Below, one piece after another: positions 7,683 through 14,451 of a DNA stretch of 41,011 nucleotides (the first letter of the stretch is position 1; each line of letters opens with the position of its first letter). The notes below the pieces were generated by a model. It did no database searches. It saw nothing but the letters and a program-made list of their open reading frames with translations, and was not told the DNA's origin. The position numbers and the translations under genes were made by a program. This stretch comes from Microcaldota archaeon (GTDB lineage: Archaea > Micrarchaeota > Micrarchaeia > Micrarchaeales > CABMGC01): the NCBI GenBank assembly GCA_021828295.1, contig JAKASF010000006.1, forward strand, positions 1-41,011, read 5' to 3'.

Positions 7683-9025
7683 CTCGATGTGGCGGTCACG
7701 TTGGTGAAGACTATGCCTGCGTTCTCTGTCTGCGCGCCAACCTCATACTGAGATCCGACCACTGGGCTTACGCTGAACATTCCACGGCCAAATGAAACCG
7801 CACCGTTGAAACTGAGCGTTACTGATTGTCCTGGTTGGAGCGTGTAGCTCTGGCTTGAGTTCTCGAAGTCTTCGGTGCCCAGAGGCACTGATAGCGTGCC
7901 GTTGCTCTGAACCGAGAAGCTCATAATCTGCCTGTCGCTCTGCTCTGCCTGCACTTCCATACTGCGGTTCAGCACGAACTGCTGCAGGTGCGAGGTGAAG
8001 TTGGCCAATCCAGCAGGAGTGCAGATGCTGCTGTTGATGCTCACGGTTTCGCCCGCGCCTATGTTTAGCTCAAAGTCAGGAACCTGGCTCCCTAACGAAC
8101 TGTTGCGCAGCAGGCTCTCTATCCTGTCCTGTTGCTCCGAAGATATGCCGGCTCCCGCTTCCCCGCCCTGACTGGCGTTTGCCGCAGTGCAGAAACTGCT
8201 GTTGCTTATCCTCGAGGTCATGTTTGCGACGAAGGCGTCTGCGCTAGCTACCAGCTTACTTGAATTGTACTGAACGCCGATGTTGCCCTTTAAGCCTACG
8301 TGCTTTATCGCGACGCTTGCGTTCGAGTTGTCCTTCAGTGTTATGGAGAAGTGCGTGACGTTGGCCGATGAGACCGATAGCGATGCGGATGTTATCGAAA
8401 CGTTCGGCCTGGACCTTTCCAACTCGGCGCTGTCGTTCTCTGTAAGGCTCGCTTTAGCTCCGACATGCAGTGTGGCCGAATTGCTACCGCCGCCGACTAC
8501 AACAGCCCTGACCGAAGGGGCGAGCACGAATATGGTTGATGTGTTTGTTATTATGCTTGCGACAACGGGTGAAAGTTCCACAAGGATGCTTGCGTTGCCA
8601 CCTAGCGAAGTTGCGCCCTGAACGTGTGCGGTTATTGCGCCGCTTGGGACTGTTACATTGTGAGTCGTACCGTTAACAGTTATCGTTGCAGAGGTGACGT
8701 TGAATCTCACCATATCTATTGTTGCGTTAGCGGATATCGAGACCGTACCTATCGTCTGGCTTAGGTTGATCACCCCTAGCAGGTCTACGCTTCCGCTGCC
8801 TGCTGCTGACACCCATCCGGACTCGTTGCCTGCGTTGCTGAGATGAACCTGAAGCGAAGAATAGGATACTACAAGAGCCGACGCGCCTGCCGGAACCTGC
8901 GCGGGATCGGTTAGCTGCAATGCGACAAGACCGCCTGTGCTGCCTGAAGCAGAAGGCGGCAGTATTAAAATTACCGCAGCTGCAACCAGCACCAGCACTA
9001 TTGCGATTGGAACAAGTTTGTTCAT
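7679..9025 (-). CDS. secreted or surface DUF4382-like protein
   Basis: The 448-residue protein begins with an uncleaved-anchor or signal segment (KLVPIAIVLVLVAAAVILIL, residues 3-22). The next region resembles DUF4382: LQLTDPAQVPAGASALVVSY, VQ-like strand, SGWV, then VDLLGVINLSQTIGTVSIS. The rest is rich in Ser, Thr, Asn, Gly and Val with many N-x-S/T sequons, as in archaeal surface glycoproteins. Two cysteines in the central part (near TAANAS and SICTP) could form a disulfide. It is probably anchored outside the cell with an unknown partner. GTTATATG (9043-9050, minus strand) is a box A about 22 nt from the ATG. Confidence 0.75.
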   Translation of the reverse strand: MNKLVPIAIVLVLVAAAVILILPPSASGSTGGLVALQLTDPAQVPAGASALVVSYSSLQVHLSNAGNESGWVSAAGSGSVDLLGVINLSQTIGTVSISANATIDMVRFNVTSATITVNGTTHNVTVPSGAITAHVQGATSLGGNASILVELSPVVASIITNTSTIFVLAPSVRAVVVGGGSNSATLHVGAKASLTENDSAELERSRPNVSITSASLSVSSANVTHFSITLKDNSNASVAIKHVGLKGNIGVQYNSSKLVASADAFVANMTSRISNSSFCTAANASQGGEAGAGISSEQQDRIESLLRNSSLGSQVPDFELNIGAGETVSINSSICTPAGLANFTSHLQQFVLNRSMEVQAEQSDRQIMSFSVQSNGTLSVPLGTEDFENSSQSYTLQPGQSVTLSFNGAVSFGRGMFSVSPVVGSQYEVGAQTENAGIVFTNVTATSS

Positions 9026-9119
9026 TCAATATACCTGCTATTCATATAACTCGGCAATTAATAGCGCTTTCCGTAGAGTTAGGTTTTCTGCACCTGACTT
9101 GCGCTTTTGATTATGAGGA

Positions 9120-9205
9120 CGCTGGGTGCGAGAATCGAACTCGCGAAGGCCATTTCTAGCCAAACAGCTTAGCAGGCTGCCGCCCTACCACTAGGCGAAC
9201 CCAGC
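9120..9205 (-). tRNA. tRNA-Ser(GCT)
   Basis: On the minus strand the 86-nt gene folds with acceptor GCTGGGT/ACCCAGC, D-arm GCCTAGTGGTAGGGC, anticodon stem GCAGC/GCTGT around the loop CTGCTAA, a long class II variable arm, and T-arm GCGAG-TTCGATT-CTCGC. The anticodon is GCT, reading AGC and AGU serine codons. The long variable arm and discriminator G fit tRNA-Ser. There is no intron and CCA is not encoded. Confidence 0.95.
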
Positions 9206-9261
9206 ACGAGCAGAGTTGGCAATTCACAAATTAAAGGTTATGTGTTGTTGCGGTGAGGGGC

Positions 9262-9702
9262 TTAGAAAACAAAGGCGAAGGGGAGCAGTTGGCTTATCCT
9301 CATTACGGCTATCTTGCTCCTGTCAGTATTCGACATTATGACCTCTACGTCGATTCCTGATCTTCTGCTTGATTCGAATATTATCTGCCTGCAGATTCCG
9401 CAGGGCGTGGCTGGGACTTTTGTTTTGCCGTTCTTCTCCCTGGAGATCACGGCTATCGCCCTTATCCTTCTGTATCCGGCCGTGTTGGCTGCTGAGATCG
9501 CGGCCATTTCCGCGTGTATCGAATCGTTGAAAGCGGCGTTTTCGAAGTTGCAGCCCTTGAATATCCTGTTGCCGTCAGCCAAAACAGCCGCGCCGACGTA
9601 ATAGTGCGAATAGGGGTTGTGCGCGTTTTCCATCGCCTGCGCAGCCGCGTCCAAGAGCTTTGACTGGACCGGCTTGAGCCTTTTCACGTATCTCATTTCC
9701 AT
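9262..9702 (-). CDS. cdd: cytidine deaminase
   Basis: The 146 residues match a small zinc-dependent cytidine deaminase, which turns cytidine or deoxycytidine into uridine or deoxyuridine in pyrimidine salvage. Visible motifs are NPYSHYYVGAAV (29-40), GCNFENAAFNDSIHAE (50-65) with zinc ligand His63 and catalytic Glu65, and PCGIC (100-104) with the other two zinc ligands. The gene overlaps the end of tsaC. ATG at 9702 is used here. ATG at 9696 would make an ATGA overlap with the tsaC stop and is nearly as good. Confidence 0.93.
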   Translation of the reverse strand: MEMRYVKRLKPVQSKLLDAAAQAMENAHNPYSHYYVGAAVLADGNRIFKGCNFENAAFNDSIHAEMAAISAANTAGYRRIRAIAVISREKNGKTKVPATPCGICRQIIFESSRRSGIDVEVIMSNTDRSKIAVMRISQLLPFAFVF

Positions 9703-10301
9703 GCTGATTCCAATGCGGTTCTACTAATCGCGCCCTCCCTTAAAATAACCGGAGCTTCGCCGCTCGCGTCTACCACTGTTGAGCCCTGCCCGTACCTCGA
9801 CTCGTTGCTGTCCACCACTATCTCCAGCAGGTCGAGAAGCGATCTGTCCAGGTCTGCGGCCCTTGTCACGCTCTCCTGGCCTGAGATGTTTGCCGATGTC
9901 GCGGTTATCGGCTTGCCGAAGCGTGGCAGCAGCTCCTGGGAGAAACTGTTGCTCGGCACCCTTATGCCGATTTTGTTGTCCGAGGTTATCATCGGTATCG
10001 GGCTTATTGCCTTGAGCACCAGCGTTAACGGCCCGGGCAGAAACCTCGTTGCGAGCGCCTCCGCATTCTCGTTGAACACCGCGAATCTCTTGGCGCTCTC
10101 CACGTTTGCCAGCGCTACTGAAACAGGTTTGCCTACCTCCCTCTTCTTGATTTGGAACAGCCTTCTTACAGCTTCCCTGTTCGTGGCGTCGACTCCCAAC
10201 CCGTAGACAGTTTCGGTGGGATACGCTATCGCTCTGCCTTCGGAAAGGGCTCGGGCGCAGTCGTCTATAGCAACGGCGTTAGATCTTAGTATCCTGGCCA
10301 T
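9693..10301 (-). CDS. tsaC: L-threonylcarbamoyladenylate synthase (TsaC/Sua5 family)
   Basis: The 202-residue protein is a single YrdC domain without the C-terminal Sua5 domain. Motifs include YPTETVYGLGVDA, KKREVGKPVSVAL, RFLPGPLTLVLKA, GIRVPSN, KPITATSANISGQ and a late GQGSTVVDAS. It makes threonylcarbamoyl-AMP from Thr, bicarbonate and ATP for t6A at position 37 of ANN-decoding tRNAs. KEOPS takes the product, and KEOPS subunit Cgi121 is encoded at 13060. ATG at 10301 follows GATGATC, close to the archaeal SD GGTGATC. A frame up to 10361 would run into the SRP RNA and is rejected. The SRP RNA 3' end is about ten bases upstream. Confidence 0.93.
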   Translation of the reverse strand: MARILRSNAVAIDDCARALSEGRAIAYPTETVYGLGVDATNREAVRRLFQIKKREVGKPVSVALANVESAKRFAVFNENAEALATRFLPGPLTLVLKAISPIPMITSDNKIGIRVPSNSFSQELLPRFGKPITATSANISGQESVTRAADLDRSLLDLLEIVVDSNESRYGQGSTVVDASGEAPVILREGAISRTALESAWK

Positions 10302-10310
10302 GCGATCATC

Positions 10311-10570
10311 GTGCAGCAGGAGCCGACCTAGCCGCAGGCAAGCAAGCCAGGTTGACCACACCTCTGCTCAGCCCTGTATCTCCAGAGCACAGCCGCGCGT
10401 ACTTAGGGTTGCTCCTTCCGGCCTGGCCCGGTTCATGCGCGAGACCGCCACTGAAGGCAAGACCTCGACGCTTTGGCGTGGGCCCGACATGCATGCAAGC
10501 AACACGACCGGCATACGGCCCGCCTAAAGGGGGTTTGCGGTGAGGGAAACCTCTAGCTTCCCGCCTCCCT
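10311..10570 (-). ncRNA. signal recognition particle RNA (7S RNA)
   Basis: On the minus strand the gene contains the SRP54-binding hairpin of domain IV, with GGCCAGGCCGGAAGGAGCAA at about 10410-10429. Near the 5' end two small hairpins, GAGG-TTT-CCCTC and CCGC...GCGG, look like Alu-domain helices 3 and 4. Part of helix 5 is visible as GGGCCG near the 5' side pairing with CGGCTC near the 3' end. The length of about 260 nt is slightly short for archaea, where about 300 is usual. Ends are set by a TATA-like box 27 nt before 10570 and by the last helix pairing near 10311. It targets secretory proteins to the SecY channel with SRP54. Confidence 0.88.
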
Positions 10571-10592
10571 ACTGCATTACCATATTGGGCGA

Positions 10593-10604
10593 ATAACTTA
10601 TTAA
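10593..10604. promoter_or_regulatory. divergent TATA-like box between SRP RNA and aIF2-beta
   Basis: ATAACTTATTAA is nearly palindromic and lies midway between the SRP RNA 5' end (about 10570) and the aIF2-beta GTG (10626). The distances are about 27 nt on each side, so one box may serve both directions or two boxes overlap. Confidence 0.5.
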
Positions 10605-10625
10605 CCCCTAAAACCTATTGTTGGT

Positions 10626-11048
10626 GTGGTCCTTTTGGATTCAACGTATGAGCAGCTGCTGGATAGGGCGTTCGCCCAACTGCCCAGCCTCGCTGCAGAG
10701 AAATCAGACTTCAAGGTACCGGAAGTCGACTCCATAATACAGGGCAGCAAGACGATCATAAGGAACTTCTCCCAGATAGCCGATGCGGCAAGGAGGGAGG
10801 AGGTCGACATCTCAAAATACCTGAGCAAGGAGCTCGCGGCGCCTGTGAGCCTGGGCGAGCAGAAGCTGACGATAAGCACGAAGGTGCAGAACGCCGTGCT
10901 TAACGACAAGGTCAAGAAGTACTTCGACGCTTACGTGATATGCAAGGAGTGCCACAAGCCTGACACACACATAGAGGGCAGCGAGCGCGGCTACGAGACG
11001 CTTGTCTGCGAGGCGTGCGGCGCAAGGTACACGGTGAAGAGGTCTTGA
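10626..11048 (+). CDS. translation initiation factor aIF2 subunit beta
   Basis: The 140 residues match archaeal aIF2-beta. They include the N-terminal helix YEQLLDRAFAQLPSL, the conserved VPEVDSIIQGSKTIIRNF, DISKYLSKELAAPVSL, and the C-terminal zinc ribbon CKECHKPDTH...CEACGARY with four Cys. As part of the aIF2 heterotrimer it helps deliver Met-tRNAi to the small subunit. GTG at 10626 is about 27 nt from the shared TATA-like box, so the transcript is probably leaderless. It is followed after one base by aIF1A, forming a two-gene initiation operon. Confidence 0.96.
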   Translation: MVLLDSTYEQLLDRAFAQLPSLAAEKSDFKVPEVDSIIQGSKTIIRNFSQIADAARREEVDISKYLSKELAAPVSLGEQKLTISTKVQNAVLNDKVKKYFDAYVICKECHKPDTHIEGSERGYETLVCEACGARYTVKRS

Positions 11049-11049
11049 T

Positions 11050-11385
11050 TTGGCGTTTCACAGAGGAGGGGGCGGAAGAGGCAGGGGAAGGGGCGGAAGG
11101 CCGGCCCCGGTCTACGAGCTGAAGATACCGCAGCAGGGTGAGGTCGTGGGAGTGGTCGCGCAGGTGCTTGGCGCAAGCAAGTTCAGGATACGCTGCTCTG
11201 ACAGCTTCGAACGCATCTGCAGCATACCCGGCAGGCTGAGGCGCAGGTTCTGGATAAAGGAGAACGACATAGTGGTTGTAAAGCCGTGGGTGGTGCAGAG
11301 CAACGAGCGCGGGGACATAGTTTGGAGGTACAGCATAGGCGACAGGGACAGGCTGAAGGAGAAGGGAATAGCGGTCCCGCTGTAG
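11050..11385 (+). CDS. translation initiation factor aIF1A
   Basis: This 111-residue OB-fold protein has a Gly/Arg-rich N-terminus (HRGGGGRGRGRGGRP), then VVGVVAQVLGASKFRIRCSD, ICSIPGRLRRRFWIKENDIV and DIVWRYS, which define aIF1A/eIF1A. It binds the A site of the small subunit during initiation. The start is TTG at 11050, one base after the aIF2-beta TGA. No other start fits, so this is a translationally coupled, non-ATG start. Confidence 0.95.
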   Translation: MAFHRGGGGRGRGRGGRPAPVYELKIPQQGEVVGVVAQVLGASKFRIRCSDSFERICSIPGRLRRRFWIKENDIVVVKPWVVQSNERGDIVWRYSIGDRDRLKEKGIAVPL

Positions 11386-11393
11386 CACGGTCG

Positions 11394-12152
11394 CTATCCG
11401 GTGATGAACCTCATTGTTTCCGCGTGATCCCTCTCTATCTTATACGCCTTGCCGAAGTAGTGGAGCACGTTGAATACGTCTCTCTCCAAGAATCGCATCG
11501 CGTCTGGATGCTTGATATGAACTGCCTGGCCGAAGTCGATCATGTATGGCAGGCTATCAAGCATCAGTATATTGTACTCGCTCAGGTCCGCGTGCACCAG
11601 TTCGCTCTGGTATAACTTTCTTGTATCATCAAGTATCTGGTCTAGGACCTTTTCTGGGTCCTTCACTTTTTGCTCCCTCAGCGTCTGCGACGGCTTGCCC
11701 TCCTTTCCTAGGAACTCCATCGCGAGCACGTTTCCGTTGAAGGCGTAGGGCCTGGGCGCGCGCACCCCGGCGCCCTCGGCAACCATCAGGTTGCCGTACT
11801 CCTTCTTGCACCACTCGTTCACTATCGCGAAGACGTCGTGCTTTACCCTGCCAAACCTAGGGTCCCCTTCTATGTATTTGATCCTGTTCTGGAACCTCGC
11901 GTTCTCTAATCGGAATATCTTGAGCGCTACGAAATCCTTCCCCACCTTCTCCCCGGCGTTAGCAAGGTAGACATCGGCCTCTTTGCCTCTAGCGATTATG
12001 AACTCCATGCTCGCGATGACGCCCTTGTTGAAGAGCTTGCCTATCCGCAGCACGGTCCTTGTGTCGAACACGCCTTCCTCTATCTTCAGCTGCTCCTTGA
12101 GCTGGTAGTCTTCCCTGCTAGGTTCCTTCTCCCTGCTCCTGCGTCGTGCCAT
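11394..12152 (-). CDS. rio1: RIO1-family serine protein kinase
   Basis: The protein has 252 residues. After a basic N-terminus comes a winged-helix part (about 20-48), then the kinase core: the altered P-loop IIARGKEADVYLA, Lys78 in ALKIFR, NEWCKKEYGNL, the catalytic VHADLSEYNIL (186-196) and the metal-binding IDFGQAV (205-211). RIO kinases act as ATPase switches in late small-subunit maturation. The gene converges with aIF1A, with eight bases between their coding ends. It diverges from the XPF nuclease over a 54-bp shared promoter region that contains AATAAATAGC and GATATAGC boxes. Confidence 0.95.
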   Translation of the reverse strand: MARRRSREKEPSREDYQLKEQLKIEEGVFDTRTVLRIGKLFNKGVIASMEFIIARGKEADVYLANAGEKVGKDFVALKIFRLENARFQNRIKYIEGDPRFGRVKHDVFAIVNEWCKKEYGNLMVAEGAGVRAPRPYAFNGNVLAMEFLGKEGKPSQTLREQKVKDPEKVLDQILDDTRKLYQSELVHADLSEYNILMLDSLPYMIDFGQAVHIKHPDAMRFLERDVFNVLHYFGKAYKIERDHAETMRFITG

Positions 12153-12206
12153 ACGCTATTTATTCCTAATCTGCTATATCAATATGCTGCACGCTCTACT
12201 GGTCGA

Positions 12207-12848
12207 ATGGGGGAAGTGAAGATAATAGTGGACAAGCGGGAGAGGAACCTCGACATACTTGAGGGGCTCTCCGGTTCCGGCATATTCCTCAGCTTCGCCC
12301 AGCTCCCGGTTGGCGACTACATCCTTTCCGAAAGGATGTGCGTTGAGCGCAAGACGGTGAATGATTTTGAGAGTTCTATAATAAACGCAAGGCTCTTCGA
12401 TCAGATAGAGCGACTGAGCAACACATACAAGAAACCGATATTGCTGCTGGAGGGGGAGGAATCAGAATTTACCATGAACCCCAACGTGGTCCTCGGTGCG
12501 ATAATCAGCCTATACGGAGACTACAACGTGCAGGTCATAAGGTCGAAGGACTCGGCCGAGACCGTGAGCACGCTGGCCAGGCTTGCCGAACGTGAGCAGG
12601 ACGAGAAGCGAGTACCACGCATGCTGGGCTCGAAGAGAGCGTTCAGCAACTCGCAGTGGCAGTTGCTTATACTCGGCTCCATACCGGGGATAGGCCCAAA
12701 ACTCGCCAGGTCGCTTATCGGGCATTTCAAGACCATAAAGAACGTCGTCTCTGCGGAGCCGAAAGAGCTGATGAAGGTTGAGAAGATAGGGGAAAAGAAG
12801 GCAGAGAAGATATACGAGGTGCTAAACTCAAAATTCGTGGAGGAGTAG
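12207..12848 (+). CDS. xpf: XPF/ERCC4-family structure-specific endonuclease
   Basis: The 213-residue protein is the short archaeal form without a helicase. The ERCC4 nuclease domain has IIVDKRER (6-13), GDY (36-38) and ERKTVNDF (47-54), giving the catalytic Asp, Glu, Arg and Lys. Residues about 150-208 form a tandem helix-hairpin-helix (ILGSIPGIGPKLARSLI and VEKIGEKKAEKIY). The dimeric enzyme cuts 3' flaps and forks, typically with PCNA. No PCNA-binding motif is obvious at the end (SKFVEE). ATG at 12207 follows TATATCAATATG-type AT-rich sequence shared with rio1. Confidence 0.93.
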   Translation: MGEVKIIVDKRERNLDILEGLSGSGIFLSFAQLPVGDYILSERMCVERKTVNDFESSIINARLFDQIERLSNTYKKPILLLEGEESEFTMNPNVVLGAIISLYGDYNVQVIRSKDSAETVSTLARLAEREQDEKRVPRMLGSKRAFSNSQWQLLILGSIPGIGPKLARSLIGHFKTIKNVVSAEPKELMKVEKIGEKKAEKIYEVLNSKFVEE

Positions 12849-12855
12849 CGCTTAT

Positions 12856-12873
12856 GCCGCTCTCTTTTGCGGC
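12856..12873 (+). terminator. possible terminator hairpin after the XPF gene
   Basis: GCCGC (12856-12860) and GCGGC (12869-12873) can form a five-pair stem over the loop TCTCTTTT. It lies eight bases after the stop codon. Archaeal terminators are mostly U tracts, so this is weak. Confidence 0.25.
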
Positions 12874-12887
12874 AGGAAGTGAAGAAG

Positions 12888-12967
12888 GAGGGGTAGCATG
12901 TGGGAAAATGTCTGTAACCTGGATCGGGGAGAACCAAGATCGTATATTTGGACGCTACCCCTCAACA
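12888..12967. ncRNA. candidate structured small RNA (H/ACA-like on the plus strand)
   Basis: GAGGGGTAGC (12888-12897) pairs perfectly with GCTACCCCTC (12954-12963) across a 56-nt insert in a convergent gap where nothing else is coded. On the plus strand the stem is followed after one base by ACA (12965-12967), as in archaeal H/ACA guides. An inner stem AAATGT/ATATTT (about 12906-12911 with 12944-12949) would leave a pocket of about eight and four nt. A GATC/GATC helix could close the top. No clear kink-turn is seen. On the minus strand two box-A-like sequences lie 25-55 nt before the stem, so a minus-strand RNA is also possible. Confidence 0.35.
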
Positions 12968-12983
12968 GTATTCTCTTTGTGAA

Positions 12984-13027
12984 GGCGTAAAAGCTTTACA
13001 GGTTCGCACTACGGCGTATAAAGCTTT
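12984..13027. repeat. two direct copies of a GGCGTA-AAAGCTTT element
   Basis: GGCGTAAAAGCTTT (12984-12997) and GGCGTATAAAGCTTT (13013-13027) differ by one inserted base and are 29 nt apart start to start. Read on the minus strand each gives a BRE-plus-TATA-like order (AAAGCTTTATACGCC, AAAGCTTTTACGCC). They could be tandem promoters for the candidate RNA at 12888-12963. Confidence 0.4.
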
Positions 13028-13059
13028 CGAGATGATTGAATAACTCTGTTATAACGCTT

Positions 13060-13515
13060 TTAGTCGCTGAGCAGCTCGGAGATGGCAACGTTTCCAGACA
13101 CTTTTGGGTCTAGCGAAACAGGTATGCGCCTTGTGCTGACGATTCCGTTTGCCTTAGAGAACCTCGAAAAGAGCGCTGCACTTGACGAGAAGACGCAGAA
13201 CCTTTTGCTGTCGGCGGCACCGCATTCCCTTAGCGCCTTGCCTATGTTCATGGTGCCGCACAGGAACAGCAACATCTCGACCTGCATGCTATTGGACCTT
13301 GAGCTGCCTTCCCCGAAGCGCAGTGCCGCATTTACGTATGCCGGAAGGACGCGGCGCACCAGCCGTTCATCGTAGCGGAACAGCAGCAGAACATCGCCTC
13401 CCCTGACGAGCCTTTTCGAGCTCTCGACCAGCTCGTTTATGCTTCTTTTGCTGCTGCAGACATGGAGTACGGGTCGGCTTTTGAAGACGGCAGGATTGGT
13501 GGAACGAGCCCGCAT
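13060..13515 (-). CDS. cgi121: KEOPS complex subunit Cgi121
   Basis: The 151-residue protein fits the Cgi121/TPRKB family: CSSKRSINELVESSKRL, then GGDVLLLFRYDERL, RRVLPAYVNAALRF, the diagnostic EMLLFLCGTMNIGKALRECG, and a C-terminal strand region. In KEOPS, Cgi121 binds Bud32 and the tRNA CCA end during t6A synthesis. TsaC, encoded at 9693, supplies the threonylcarbamoyl-AMP. ATG at 13515 is chosen. TTG at 13524 is also possible, since the box A (GTTATATAG, 13545-13553) would place the RNA start there. The promoter is shared with divergent S8e. Confidence 0.75.
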   Translation of the reverse strand: MRARSTNPAVFKSRPVLHVCSSKRSINELVESSKRLVRGGDVLLLFRYDERLVRRVLPAYVNAALRFGEGSSRSNSMQVEMLLFLCGTMNIGKALRECGAADSKRFCVFSSSAALFSRFSKANGIVSTRRIPVSLDPKVSGNVAISELLSD

Positions 13516-13544
13516 CACAATCAATAAAACCCTTTCCCTGTTAA

Positions 13545-13553
13545 TCTATATAA
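13545..13553. promoter_or_regulatory. divergent TATA-like box between cgi121 and S8e
   Basis: TCTATATAAC reads as a TATA-like box on both strands. It is about 26 nt from the S8e ATG (13576) and about 25 nt from the cgi121 TTG or 34 nt from its ATG, so both transcripts would have little or no leader. Confidence 0.45.
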
Positions 13554-13575
13554 CATATTCTGGTGTTGTGATAGC

Positions 13576-13974
13576 ATGAGTCAATTCGGTGCACAGATGC
13601 ACGGCAAGTCTGACCGCGCCTCTTCTGGCAGCGGCAAACTTAAGAGCAAGATAAGGGACAAGCGCAGGAGCGAGTCGGGAGGATACTTCGCCTCATCCAA
13701 GGTCGCCGAGAAGGGGAGCCTGTACAAGATACGCGCGCGGGGCGGAAACAGAAAGGACGCTGTCAAGTACGCTACTTTCGCCAACGTGCTAACAAAACAG
13801 GGCTACAAGAAGGCGAAGATAACTGGAGTTGTCGAGTCTAACGACAACAGGAACTTCGCAAGGCTTGCGATAATCACCAAGGGTGCCGTGATAAACACTG
13901 AGCTAGGGAAGGCGAGGGTGACAAACAGACCCGGGCAGGAAGGCGGCATAAACGCGATGCTCATTGAAGGGTGA
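13576..13974 (+). CDS. rps8e: 30S ribosomal protein S8e
   Basis: The 132 residues match archaeal S8e, from the basic N-terminus (SGKLKSKIRDKRRSESGG) through YKIRARGGNRKDAVKYATF, the strand-rich core ITGVVESNDNRNFARLAI and the conserved end ARVTNRPGQEGGINAML. It binds 16S rRNA in the small subunit. The ATG is preceded by GTGAT, part of the archaeal SD. The next gene starts with a GTG that overlaps its stop (GTGA), so the two are translationally coupled. Confidence 0.96.
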   Translation: MSQFGAQMHGKSDRASSGSGKLKSKIRDKRRSESGGYFASSKVAEKGSLYKIRARGGNRKDAVKYATFANVLTKQGYKKAKITGVVESNDNRNFARLAIITKGAVINTELGKARVTNRPGQEGGINAMLIEG

Positions 13975-14444
13975 GATCGATACCCGCGAGAGTCTACGTG
14001 CTTAACTCGTCTGATGCCGCTGCTCTGAAGAAGATACTCGAATACGACCCATACCTGGACCCAAACCTGATACCGAAGGTTCCGAAGGAGTGGGACGACC
14101 CCAAATACATGGAGAAGCATCCAGAGGTAGCGCAGGAGGCGGCGCAGAAGAAGAAAGAGGCCGATGAGGCAATCAACAAGCTCAAGAACGACAAGGACCT
14201 GAACACTATCTTCGCTAGGCAGGACTGCCAGCTCAAGGATGGCGTGTCGCTGGGACTCGACAGGGAGAAGAGCTACCTGTACCTTAGCGCAGACGACTCA
14301 TTCCTGGAAGCAGGGGAGGCGAAGCTGAGGAAGAGCATAGGATCGCTGCAGCGCGCCCCGCCGGAGGTTGAGAAGAAGGTGATTGAGACGGTGGAGGAGG
14401 AGAGGCAGAAATCCGACCAGGGCCTCGGGTTCGTGTTCGGGTAG
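13971..14444 (+). CDS. unknown protein coupled to S8e
   Basis: The 157-residue protein starts at a GTG that overlaps the S8e stop. It has an N-terminal strand and helix unit (ARVYVLNSSDAAALKKILEY), a conserved-looking Pro-rich turn (DPYLDPNLIPKVPKEWDD), a charged helical region (AQKKKEADEAINKLKNDKD) and a C-terminal unit SYLYLSADDSFLEAGEAKLR. There is no membrane segment or metal motif. SRP19 often sits beside S8e in archaea, but this protein has none of its basic signatures. I do not recognise it. Its place in the operon suggests a ribosome-related role, which is only inference. Confidence 0.7.
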   Translation: MRSIPARVYVLNSSDAAALKKILEYDPYLDPNLIPKVPKEWDDPKYMEKHPEVAQEAAQKKKEADEAINKLKNDKDLNTIFARQDCQLKDGVSLGLDREKSYLYLSADDSFLEAGEAKLRKSIGSLQRAPPEVEKKVIETVEEERQKSDQGLGFVFG

Positions 14445-14451
14445 TGATGGC

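Noticed and set aside
10302-10361. A 20-residue N-terminal extension of TsaC
   Set aside because: It lies in the SRP RNA sequence, and the ATG at 10301 has a good SD and begins the YrdC fold.
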